64,000 bases of DNA from CABMKH01 sp040797625. GTDB lineage: Bacteria; Bacillota; Clostridia; Tissierellales; Tissierellaceae. The DNA is taken from positions 6,605 to 70,604 of the forward strand of contig JBQHQH010000011.1 in the NCBI GenBank assembly GCA_052067355.1, given 5' to 3'. The position numbers and the translations under genes are program-made. Every line of letters begins with the position of its first letter. Within the stretch, counting starts at the first letter, position 1. The notes beneath the pieces are model-generated. The model did not search any database, was not told the origin of the DNA, and was given only the letters and a program-made list of their open reading frames with translations. Below, in pieces: positions 33,764 to 42,184 of the stretch.

Positions 33764-35023
33764 TTACTTTCCTACATGTGCTTTCTTTAGCCAATCCTTA
33801 CCATCAACAGTCCTACTTACCATCATACATACTACAGCATCTCCAGTTGAATTGATCATAGTAGCTATTGCATCTGTAAGAAGTCCGATTGTTACAACAA
33901 TTGGCAAAACTTCTTGATTGAATCCATAAAAACTTACTATCATAATACATCCCATCATTCCACCACTAGGTATACCACTTAGTATGACTCCAGACATTAC
34001 AGATATAAGAATTGCTGTAGCCCAAACTCCAATACCTTTGAACTCTAATCCAAATAAACCGAATAAAAATGAAATCTTCATCAAACTAGTAAGTACTGTA
34101 CCATCCATATGAATAGTTGCTCCTAATGGCAATATAATACTACTTACATCTTCTTTTACTCCCATCCTATTTGTTGCAGCTAAATTAGTTGGCAAAGTGG
34201 CTATAGAACTTTGAGTTGCCAAAGATGTAACTACTGATGGGAATATGTTTTTATAGAATATCTTTACTCCCTCTAATCCACCTGAAAAATAAGAATATGC
34301 AGTAAATCCAACTAAAAAGTAAGCTATACATATTGGATAGAACATTATAATAGCTCTACTATAAGCTCCTAGAAGTTGAGAACCATAATCCCCTATTAAG
34401 GCTGCAAAATAGGCCCCAAGTCCTATAGGTGCATATAACATAATTAGATTTACCATCTTCATAAATGCTTCTGCCATTACATCTAAAAAATTTACTACTG
34501 GGCTGTTTTCATCATCTTTTATAACAAATCTTATACAATATCCAAGAGTTATAGAAAAGATTATAAGTGGTAACATAGCACTTTTAGATAAAATCAGATT
34601 GAAATCGGTTACTGATACCGCTTCCACTATTTGATTTAGAAAATTATAATTCTCTGGTTGTTCATATCCTCCAAAAGATATATCTACTCCTTGTGCAGGT
34701 GGGAAAATAGTTACAATAGCAATGATAAATATTGATGCAAAGATTCCAGTTACTACAAATATAATAATTGTGTGTTTTAAAATTTTTCCCAACCTGTTCA
34801 TATTAGTCATCTTTGCTATAGAGCTAGATAGACTAAAAAACACCAATGGTACTACTGCTGTAAACATCATATTTAAAAATAATTCCCCAAAAGGTTTAAG
34901 TACCATTGCTTTTTCCTTAAATACCAAACCAACAATACATCCTGTGGCAATACCTAAAATTAAAAAGATAAGAGACCTATAATTTTTAAGGGTACTGCTT
35001 TTTTTAACTTCTTTTCCTGACAT
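33764..35023 (-). CDS. Dicarboxylate/amino acid:cation symporter (DAACS family)
   Basis: The 419-residue carrier has eight helices plus two re-entrant loops. TSLATQSSIATLPTNLAATNRMG near 270 is the serine-rich HP1 loop, ILPLGATIHMDGTVL near 300 the family signature, and GIPSGGMMG near 355 the HP2 loop. It imports glutamate, aspartate, serine or cystine-type substrates with sodium or protons; the substrate is not set by sequence. AGGAGGAAG precedes the ATG. It is the first gene after a sigma-54 promoter and is followed by the C-S lyase gene. Confidence 0.94.
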   Translation of the reverse strand: MSGKEVKKSSTLKNYRSLIFLILGIATGCIVGLVFKEKAMVLKPFGELFLNMMFTAVVPLVFFSLSSSIAKMTNMNRLGKILKHTIIIFVVTGIFASIFIIAIVTIFPPAQGVDISFGGYEQPENYNFLNQIVEAVSVTDFNLILSKSAMLPLIIFSITLGYCIRFVIKDDENSPVVNFLDVMAEAFMKMVNLIMLYAPIGLGAYFAALIGDYGSQLLGAYSRAIIMFYPICIAYFLVGFTAYSYFSGGLEGVKIFYKNIFPSVVTSLATQSSIATLPTNLAATNRMGVKEDVSSIILPLGATIHMDGTVLTSLMKISFLFGLFGLEFKGIGVWATAILISVMSGVILSGIPSGGMMGCIMIVSFYGFNQEVLPIVVTIGLLTDAIATMINSTGDAVVCMMVSRTVDGKDWLKKAHVGK

Positions 35024-35101
35024 AAATCTTCCTCCTATTTTAGATTTTTATCTCTCGTATCATTTAAGAGATATAATAGTTTAATTCCATATTATATACA
35101 A

Positions 35102-35117
35102 AGCAATTATCATGCCA
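35102..35117 (-). promoter_or_regulatory. Sigma-54 promoter of the symporter-patB operon
   Basis: TGGCATG-ATAA-TTGCT on the minus strand, one mismatch from TGGCACG-N4-TTGCW, with the exact GG-N10-GC spacing. It lies about 80 bases upstream of the symporter start. Confidence 0.88.
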
Positions 35118-35274
35118 TTAATCTGAAGAACGAATTTTTTTCTTATACTACTTATCGAAAACTATTTCCCTTCCGTAAAACACACATATGAGAGTTTATA
35201 TATTTAATTCTATTTTCACCTAATTTTCTACAAAATATTTCCTGGGTAATAAAAATTTCTTTAAAAGATAAAAT

Positions 35275-35317
35275 AAATAGGGTTTATGGTATCCCAATAA
35301 GACCATAAACCCTATTT
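35275..35317 (-). terminator. Terminator after the sigma-54 activator gene
   Basis: A 16-bp perfect stem (AAATAGGGTTTATGGT / ACCATAAACCCTATTT) overlapping the stop codon, then TTATTTTAT on the minus strand. Confidence 0.75.
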
Positions 35318-37364
35318 AATCTCTACATCCTTGTATAAAATCTATTCCTCTATTGCTGATCACAGTGCCGCCTCTTCCCAAAGATACAACTACTAATCCT
35401 TGATCTGAAAGCTCTTTTAATATTCCCTTTACATCATATTCTGATAGATGATATTGTCTTTCAAAAGCTCTCTCACTAATACTCCTTCTACCTAATTTCT
35501 CTTTATTTAAAAAAGCTTCATATAAAATTTCCAACACAATAATACTTCTTCTGTCATGAACTTCAATATGAGATTCTGGACTTTCAATAGCCCCATCATC
35601 TCTATGAATAATCTTATTCTTTATATGATGGGGAAGATCTTCTAACATCACTAAATCATTACCTAGATTGTCTAGATACTCTACACAGTTAATCAATTCC
35701 CTAATATTGCCATCCCATCTATATTCCTTAAGATATCTCATGGTATCACTAGTTATGGTAAATTTTGACTTATTATTTTTCATAAAATATTTTATTAAAA
35801 TTTCAATATCCTCTTTCCTCTCTCTTAGAGGTGGTACATTTATAGGTAGTACATTTAATCTATAGTAGAGATCTTTTCTAAACAGTCCTTTCTTCACTTG
35901 AGTTTCCAAATCTAAATTGGTGGCAGCTATGATCCTTAAATTTACCTTTATTACTTCATTGCCCCCTACTCTCATTATCTCCCTTTCCTGAATAGCCCTT
36001 AAAAGCTTTACTTGAAGTTCAATGGGAATTTCTCCAATCTCATCTAAAAATAGAGTACCATTGTTAGCCATCTCAAAGATTCCCTTTTTTCCAGCTTTAA
36101 ATGCACCAGTAAAGGCTCCTCCCTCATATCCAAATAACTCACTTTCAAGAAGAGATGGATTAAAGGCTGCACAGTTTATAGCTACAAAATGCTTGTCCTT
36201 ATTATGGGATAGATTGTGCAGTGCTTGAGCTACTAATTCTTTTCCAGTTCCACTTTCACCTGTAATGAGTACAGATGACTTTGACTTAGCCATACGTCTT
36301 ATTAATCCCTTTACCTCTCGTATTTCTTTACTTTCTCCTATTATGTGATCTATGGTATATTTAGCTATATGTCCTTTATTCATGAGCTGTAGTCTCAGTT
36401 TATTCTGAGAATCCTCTTTAGATTGAAAGTCCTCTATAATAGCATAAGCTCCATTATATTCTTTATCTTTATCATATATGGTAAAGATACATAGATTTAC
36501 ATATTGCCCATTTATCTCTATTAGTTTATCTACTATATTTCCATTAAAAAAATCAATCTCTGGCAATACTTCCTTAGCTTTTTTCCCTATTAGATTTCCC
36601 TTGCCCATATTTACAATCTTCTCAGCACTTCCGTTACAGGAGATAATAGTATTATTCTTGTCTACATAGATAACCCCTTTATCCATTAAACTAAGGAGAG
36701 TATCTAATTGCCCTTTCAATATATTGGACTTGCCCAATAGATACTCTACTCCTATATTATGAGAGACCAGTGTGGAAAAATAATCTGTTACACTTTTATC
36801 CGTCAAACATTCTTCTAATCCCAAATTTATAAATAACTCTACAATAGTACTCTCATCTATAAGCCTATGGCCTAGATCATATACATCTGTTATATGTTCT
36901 GGAACAAAACGCATTTCTCCTGTAGTAATAGCTATATCTCCATCTGGTATCTTTTCCATATTAGGATATACAGATATAAATTTCATATTGTCAAATCCCA
37001 ATTGATATAATAATCCCATAGTTTCTAAACACATCTCAAGGCTCAAATTGACTAACATAGCTGAAGATATTCCCTTCAAAGATTTAAGTATATTGAACCC
37101 TTTCTTAGATAGAGTAAGTTTAGCTATGACAATATTAAAGTCCTTATTTAAGTGTTTTTTTAGTACTTCATATTGGGAATATGTGCTGATTAATATGGTA
37201 TCTAATTTTTTAATTACATTTATATTATTCTCATCATCAAAACTATTATTGTCAAAGGAGAAATTAAGTATCTCTACTCTCCCTCTGAAGATCTTTTCCA
37301 AGATCCTCTTATAAGTCTGTCCTACTTCTGAACTCAATGTGACTATACCTAATCTCTTCTTCAT
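35316..37364 (-). CDS. Sigma-54-dependent transcriptional activator (PrpR/RocR-like with PAS)
   Basis: The 682-residue activator has an N-terminal PrpR_N-like domain (1-200), a PAS domain (about 225-315), the AAA+ domain with GESGTGK at 369-375, the sigma-54 contact loop GAFTGA at 416-421 and Walker B LFLDEIGE at 438-445, and a C-terminal DNA-binding part. That last part (RAFERQYHLSEYDVKGILKE near 640, then LGRGGTVIS) reads like a winged helix, not the usual Fis-type helix-turn-helix. It probably senses a metabolite through PrpR_N/PAS and activates the two adjacent operons, which both have sigma-54 promoters. GGGAGGG precedes the ATG. Confidence 0.93.
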   Translation of the reverse strand: MKKRLGIVTLSSEVGQTYKRILEKIFRGRVEILNFSFDNNSFDDENNINVIKKLDTILISTYSQYEVLKKHLNKDFNIVIAKLTLSKKGFNILKSLKGISSAMLVNLSLEMCLETMGLLYQLGFDNMKFISVYPNMEKIPDGDIAITTGEMRFVPEHITDVYDLGHRLIDESTIVELFINLGLEECLTDKSVTDYFSTLVSHNIGVEYLLGKSNILKGQLDTLLSLMDKGVIYVDKNNTIISCNGSAEKIVNMGKGNLIGKKAKEVLPEIDFFNGNIVDKLIEINGQYVNLCIFTIYDKDKEYNGAYAIIEDFQSKEDSQNKLRLQLMNKGHIAKYTIDHIIGESKEIREVKGLIRRMAKSKSSVLITGESGTGKELVAQALHNLSHNKDKHFVAINCAAFNPSLLESELFGYEGGAFTGAFKAGKKGIFEMANNGTLFLDEIGEIPIELQVKLLRAIQEREIMRVGGNEVIKVNLRIIAATNLDLETQVKKGLFRKDLYYRLNVLPINVPPLRERKEDIEILIKYFMKNNKSKFTITSDTMRYLKEYRWDGNIRELINCVEYLDNLGNDLVMLEDLPHHIKNKIIHRDDGAIESPESHIEVHDRRSIIVLEILYEAFLNKEKLGRRSISERAFERQYHLSEYDVKGILKELSDQGLVVVSLGRGGTVISNRGIDFIQGCRD

Positions 37365-37545
37365 GTCTTCCCTCCCTGATCCTTTAGTGTAAAAATTTTA
37401 AACTTCTAAATTGGATATCTATATACTAAAATTATACACTATTTTCTACAGTGAACATACCCGTATATATTTCCATTATTATAAAAACTTATATCAGATG
37501 AAATCTTCATCCTAACTAATATTTCATTGTATATCCAAGACCAAC

Positions 37546-37583
37546 ACAAAATCCCCTGTAATGAAATACTTTCATCACAGGGG
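37546..37583 (-). terminator. Terminator after the yjiG-like gene
   Basis: CCCCTGTGATGAAA / TTTCATTACAGGGG (one mismatch, 3-base loop), then ATTTTGTG on the minus strand. Confidence 0.8.
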
Positions 37584-37598
37584 AACAACTGATTATTA

Positions 37599-38066
37599 TT
37601 AAACAAATATCCTCATAAGAAGCATAGAAATAAATGCATTTAATATACAAATTCCAAATAACATGCCATAGTATTTACCTTTTACTTCTGCTGCTCCCAA
37701 TAATCTACCAGCATATTGTATCTGTGCCCCCATTAAAAATATAGCTGGAGTTAAAATCGCAACATGATTTCCATTTAGTATTCCATTGTTAAATAAACTT
37801 ACAGCAACGCCTACTCCTCCACCTATGGACATCCATGCACCCATAAGCACTGTAGCCGCTTCTCCAGGTAACCCAAACAACGCCATAACTGGGGCAAATA
37901 ATTTTCCTAAAAGATTTAAAAGTCCTGAAATCTTAAGTGCCTGAATGATTACAAAAGCCATCAATACATTGGGAATTATACTTCCTGTTCCAATATTCCA
38001 GCCTTTTCTAGCTCCTTCTACAAATACGTCTGTTACCATCTTCTTTTCTTTAACATCATTGCTCAT
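37599..38066 (-). CDS. YjiG-like Gate-domain membrane protein
   Basis: The 155-residue protein has about four helices with the nucleoside-recognition (Gate) pattern GARKGWNIGTGSIIPNVLMA near residue 18 and GLPGEAATVLMGAWMSIGGG near 65. Length and pattern match E. coli YjiG (153 residues), which is encoded next to yjiH and the isoaspartyl dipeptidase gene iadA. AGGGGGT precedes the ATG. It is 11 bases behind the yjiH-like gene, in a three-gene operon that starts with an M20 deacylase. A split transporter for an amino-acid derivative is inference. Confidence 0.85.
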   Translation of the reverse strand: MSNDVKEKKMVTDVFVEGARKGWNIGTGSIIPNVLMAFVIIQALKISGLLNLLGKLFAPVMALFGLPGEAATVLMGAWMSIGGGVGVAVSLFNNGILNGNHVAILTPAIFLMGAQIQYAGRLLGAAEVKGKYYGMLFGICILNAFISMLLMRIFV

Positions 38067-38077
38067 TACTTTACCCC

Positions 38078-38740
38078 CTAAGCCTTAATTTCTTTATTGG
38101 ATTTACTCTTGAAATAAAATCTAATTAAATTGGCACCAAATATCTTTAATGCAAAGATAATGATAAGGGGAACTAGCATAGGTACTGTGATTGCTTGAGT
38201 TTTATCTGCATTTGTCAAAGCAAATAATCCAGCTCCTATGGCAAAATAATTAGTTATAGGTGCTCCTGCCGAAAATTGAAATGCTGCAAACACAGTTTTT
38301 TGCTCTTCATTGATATCGCCGCTATCATAGAGCATCTTTGTCATACTACCACCTGCATCTGTACTCTGTAAACTAGCTATAAGAGTTAAAGCAGCTGAAC
38401 CTGGTAATCCAAGTATAGGTCTCAATATAGGTGTCAAAAGATGTTTTGCCGCATCTAATGCTCCCAAATATTCAACTACATTTACTACACCAATAGCTAG
38501 CATTACAGAAGGAAGTAGAGAAAATCCAAACAACAGACCATCTCTAGCTCCACTACCTTCTGCTCCAGTAAAGGTCAATGTCTTAGGCTCTGTTATTATG
38601 GAGCCAAATTTACCATTTAAAACAGTAAAATCAAATATCCCTAGCCAATTATCAGCTTTAGAAAAGATACCTGAAAAAAATACAATTGCAAATAATAAGG
38701 CTAAATATGCCATAATTCCCGGTTTTTTATCTTTTTCCAT
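38078..38740 (-). CDS. YjiH-like Gate-domain membrane protein
   Basis: The 220-residue protein has five or six helices and the Gate motif ILGLPGSAALTLIASLQSTDAGG near residue 107, where the last part faces the substrate path in this group. E. coli YjiH is 227 residues. With the YjiG-like protein 11 bases downstream it likely forms one transporter. AAGGAGGAG precedes the ATG. It is 30 bases behind an M20 gene, replacing the iadA partner of E. coli by a different peptidase type, which hints at a similar substrate class (amide-linked amino acids). Confidence 0.85.
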   Translation of the reverse strand: MEKDKKPGIMAYLALLFAIVFFSGIFSKADNWLGIFDFTVLNGKFGSIITEPKTLTFTGAEGSGARDGLLFGFSLLPSVMLAIGVVNVVEYLGALDAAKHLLTPILRPILGLPGSAALTLIASLQSTDAGGSMTKMLYDSGDINEEQKTVFAAFQFSAGAPITNYFAIGAGLFALTNADKTQAITVPMLVPLIIIFALKIFGANLIRFYFKSKSNKEIKA

Positions 38741-38770
38741 ATATTCTCCTCCTTAAATCAAGCTCTGATT

Positions 38771-39877
38771 CTACCCAAGTTTTCTTTGAACTAATTTTTC
38801 TAATATCTCAGCCCCTGTATTTAAGGCATCTTTATTAAAATGCATCTTAGGATGATGTAGACCTGGTTCTAAATCACATCCTAATCCAATATACGCTGTT
38901 CTAATTCCCTTAAACTTTGAATAGTAGTGAAAATCTTCTCCACCTATGGTGATTATAGGATCTAAAGATTGACCTAAAACATCTTCTATGGCAAGTCTAG
39001 TTTCTTCAACTAGTTCATCATTATATTCTGCTGCTGGAACTCCACCTATAAACTCTATCTCTGCCTCTGCCCCGATGCTCTTTACACTATTGTATATTGC
39101 CTGTTTTGCTTTCTCAATCATCTCATCCATTACGTCATTTTTTTGAGCTCTTAAATCCATAGCTATATCTGCAGAATCTGGAATTAAATTTACAGTATTT
39201 CCACCAGCCAATACTCTAGTAACTTTAATAGAGTGAGGTGTACTTGGATCTAAATGAATTGCATTTATTGCATTTACCAATAACATAGCTGCATCTACAG
39301 CATTTATACCTAAATGTGGTCTAGCACCATGTGAGTTAAGTCCCTTTATCTTAACTATTATTCTATAGCTTGCTCCATGTACAAGTGCTGGAGTGGCGTA
39401 TCCAAGTCTAGCTTCTTGAATAGGTCTTAGATGTATTCCAGCCATTTCTTCTACTTCATCAATCAAGCCGCTTTCAATAATACTCTCAGCTCCTCCTAGG
39501 ACTTCCTCTGCAGGTTGAAACACCAAATACAGTTTTCCTTTTTTGATTCCATTTTTAATTATTTCTTTACTAGCAGCTAATAGCATAGATGTATGTGCAT
39601 CGTGTCCACAGGCATGAACGCAATATTTGCCATTTTCATCTTCAAACTCCAATGCATCCATATCCGCCCTCAATGAAAATACTGGCCCACTTACCCCAGA
39701 ATCCAATATACCTATAACTCCAGTCTTTCCTCCTACTTTTTCAATAACCTGATATCCAAATTTCTTTAACTCTTCAGCAACAAACTTAGACGTCTTATAT
39801 TCATTCCAACCTACTTCTGGTATTGTATGTAGATAATCATAAGTTTGTAATACGTAGTTCTTTTCATTATTATTCAT
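38771..39877 (-). CDS. M20 family metallopeptidase / amidohydrolase
   Basis: The 368-residue enzyme has VHACGHDAHTSM near residue 92, FQPAEEVLGGA near 125 and IGGEDFHYYSKF near 320. It is somewhat shorter and more diverged than the two other M20 enzymes in the window. I start at the ATG seven codons into the open frame, because AAGGGGGAT, the ribosome binding site, lies inside the longer version that begins with TTG. It leads the operon with the YjiH/YjiG-like pair, so substrate import and deacylation are probably joined. Confidence 0.92.
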   Translation of the reverse strand: MNNNEKNYVLQTYDYLHTIPEVGWNEYKTSKFVAEELKKFGYQVIEKVGGKTGVIGILDSGVSGPVFSLRADMDALEFEDENGKYCVHACGHDAHTSMLLAASKEIIKNGIKKGKLYLVFQPAEEVLGGAESIIESGLIDEVEEMAGIHLRPIQEARLGYATPALVHGASYRIIVKIKGLNSHGARPHLGINAVDAAMLLVNAINAIHLDPSTPHSIKVTRVLAGGNTVNLIPDSADIAMDLRAQKNDVMDEMIEKAKQAIYNSVKSIGAEAEIEFIGGVPAAEYNDELVEETRLAIEDVLGQSLDPIITIGGEDFHYYSKFKGIRTAYIGLGCDLEPGLHHPKMHFNKDALNTGAEILEKLVQRKLG

Positions 39878-40170
39878 ACTTATATCCCCCTTTTTCAATT
39901 TATCAGCTTATATTGCTAAATTAAACTTATAGTGTATTATTATACAATAAACATTTAACAATGTAAATATCAAGTGCTCTGAAAAACTGATTCTAAGAAG
40001 CTTTAGATTATAGCGAAAATTTTTGTCGTGCGTATCATGTACAAATTTAGATCTAATACTCCATTTTTCTCCTGTAAACAATCTCAAACTAAACAAAATC
40101 TAGTCTCTATTACAGTACATTTACCTATTATATGTTTAGCAAATAAGATGTATTAATATAATATACAATA

Positions 40171-40204
40171 AAAGACCCTTTCTGATATATCAGAAAAGGT
40201 CTTT
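40171..40204 (-). terminator. Terminator after the flavin reductase gene
   Basis: AAAGACC...TTCTGATATATCAGAA...GGTCTTT stem followed by TATTGTATA on the minus strand. The rest of the 343-base gap (39878-40220) shows no clear element. Confidence 0.7.
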
Positions 40205-40220
40205 AACCATGCTAACTCTA

Positions 40221-41996
40221 CTATTTAGATGCATTCTGTCCTGCGATTCTACCGAATACTGTAATATCAGCAAGAGCATCACTACCAAGTCTATTAGTAC
40301 CATGAATTCCTCCAGTTACTTCTCCTGCTGCATATAATCCCTTAATTACTTTATCATTCTTATCTAGAACCTGTGCTTCTGTATTGATTTTAATTCCTCC
40401 CATAGTATGGTGTACTGCAGGAGCTGCCTTTACTATATAGAAAGGTGCTTTTTCTATTTTAGCTGGCAAACTACGTTTATTAAATTCTAAATCCTTACCA
40501 TTTTCTACATAGGAATTATACTTATCAACTGTTGCTTTTAATTCATTTCCATCAATTCCAAAGAACTTTGCAGCTTCTTCTATTGTATCTGCCTTTACAA
40601 GCAAATCATTTCTATATAGATAATCTATTTCAGCAGCATGATTTTCTTCTAGCTTACTTTCTTCATAAGCTTTTTGATCTACTAATTCATAACATACGTG
40701 ATCAGTTTGAGCTTTAATAGCCATGGATATTTCATCACGTCTACCTAATTCTTCTACAAATCTTTTACCTTCCTTGTTTACAATAACAGTATATCCATAT
40801 AATCTTGCATCGTCAAAATACAATAAAGTACCACTTATAGGATCACACATTGGATATGTTTGAATATATTGCATACCTACTAGTTCTGCACCTACATCTT
40901 CTGCCATTGTTATACCGTCACCAGTGCTGCCTACAGTATTTGTAGATAGAATATTTTCATCTATCTCAGGATTATATTTCATTCTCATTTCAAGATTAGA
41001 GCCAAATCCTCCTGATGCTATAACTACGTTTTTATTTGTATTAAATGTATAATTCTTTTCGTCACTTTCAGCTTTTACACCTATAACTGAACCTGATTCA
41101 TCAGTGATAAGCTCAGTTGCTTTAGTATTATATAGAATTGGAATACCCATATCTTCAGCTTTAGCTACTAATTTAGTAATTATCTCTTTTCCACTAGCTC
41201 CCTTTGGAATTAAGCTTCTCTTTACTGAATGTCCACCAAAAAACATCAATTCATCTTCCCATACTACTCCAATATCGTCTCTTAACCATTCAGCGCCTTT
41301 AAGTGCATTTTCAGCTACGACTCTTACTAATTTCTCATCGTTGACATTGTCTCCACCTTTTAATATGTCTTGTACAAATAATTCAGTACTGTCTTCTATT
41401 CCTTCTTTCTTTTGAATCCAGTTATTTGGAGCAGCATATTCAGCTCCTGAAATCAATGTATTTCCACCAGCTAGGGGCATCTTTTCCAATACAATTACAT
41501 CAGCACCAGCAGTCTTAGCTTCAATAGCTGCAGCAAGTCCCGCTCCACCAGCACCTACTATTACAACATCATGGGTTTCCGTTACATCTTCTTTTTCTGT
41601 TGTCTCTTCTTTAGTTTCTACTTTTTTCAACATATCAGAAGTTGCACCAGCACTTTCTAATGCTGCATTAACTGCCTCTAAAAATCCTGTTGAAGTAAGA
41701 GTACATCCTGAAATCATATCTACCCCAATACTATTTGTAGATATAATCTCCTCTGTCAGAGTATCCATAGCAGTATCATATCCTGGTGTTTCATCATGAC
41801 TTAATACTTTTATATTAGTAATAGTATCATCTTTGATAGTTACCTCAACTGCTATTTCTCCTCCTTTTCCATTTCCTACTCCTTTATATACACCATCTTT
41901 GATATTAGTTTTTCCTTCCTCATTAGCTGGTTTATCACATCCAACTAAACTTACTACCATAATAAATACTAGAAAAACTGCAAAAAACTTTTTCAA
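40221..41996 (-). CDS. Exported FAD/FMN-dependent reductase (fumarate/urocanate reductase-like lipoprotein)
   Basis: The 591-residue protein has a lipoprotein signal (lipobox VVSLVGC, Cys 20), an FMN-binding domain (36-115) with SGCTLTS at 96-102 as the likely covalent FMN threonine site, and a FAD-binding fumarate-reductase-type domain from VGAGGAGLAAAIEA near 148. HHTMGGIKI and GTNRLGSDAL near the C-terminus carry conserved active-site His and Arg. There is no haem domain. It should reduce an enoate-like acceptor outside the membrane; which one (fumarate, urocanate, other) is not clear. The start is TTG with AGGAGGG. It is divergent from a two-component system. Confidence 0.92.
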   Translation of the reverse strand: MKKFFAVFLVFIMVVSLVGCDKPANEEGKTNIKDGVYKGVGNGKGGEIAVEVTIKDDTITNIKVLSHDETPGYDTAMDTLTEEIISTNSIGVDMISGCTLTSTGFLEAVNAALESAGATSDMLKKVETKEETTEKEDVTETHDVVIVGAGGAGLAAAIEAKTAGADVIVLEKMPLAGGNTLISGAEYAAPNNWIQKKEGIEDSTELFVQDILKGGDNVNDEKLVRVVAENALKGAEWLRDDIGVVWEDELMFFGGHSVKRSLIPKGASGKEIITKLVAKAEDMGIPILYNTKATELITDESGSVIGVKAESDEKNYTFNTNKNVVIASGGFGSNLEMRMKYNPEIDENILSTNTVGSTGDGITMAEDVGAELVGMQYIQTYPMCDPISGTLLYFDDARLYGYTVIVNKEGKRFVEELGRRDEISMAIKAQTDHVCYELVDQKAYEESKLEENHAAEIDYLYRNDLLVKADTIEEAAKFFGIDGNELKATVDKYNSYVENGKDLEFNKRSLPAKIEKAPFYIVKAAPAVHHTMGGIKINTEAQVLDKNDKVIKGLYAAGEVTGGIHGTNRLGSDALADITVFGRIAGQNASK

Positions 41997-42184
41997 ATTA
42001 TGTCCCTCCTAATCAATATTCTTCTAAAATTAAATCCAGCATTGATATAACTTTAACATATATCCAAATTAAAGTATTTGTATTAATATTCTCTTTTTTG
42101 CACTATTCAATACAAAGTTTAAAATTTAACAAAAATAGTTTATAATTAATAATAGAAGTTATTTTATATATTATGGAGGAAATC

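Noticed and set aside
39878..40220. Sigma-54 promoter ahead of the third M20 operon
   Set aside because: No GG-N10-GC pair in the proper orientation was found in this gap, so the operon is not included in the proposed regulon.
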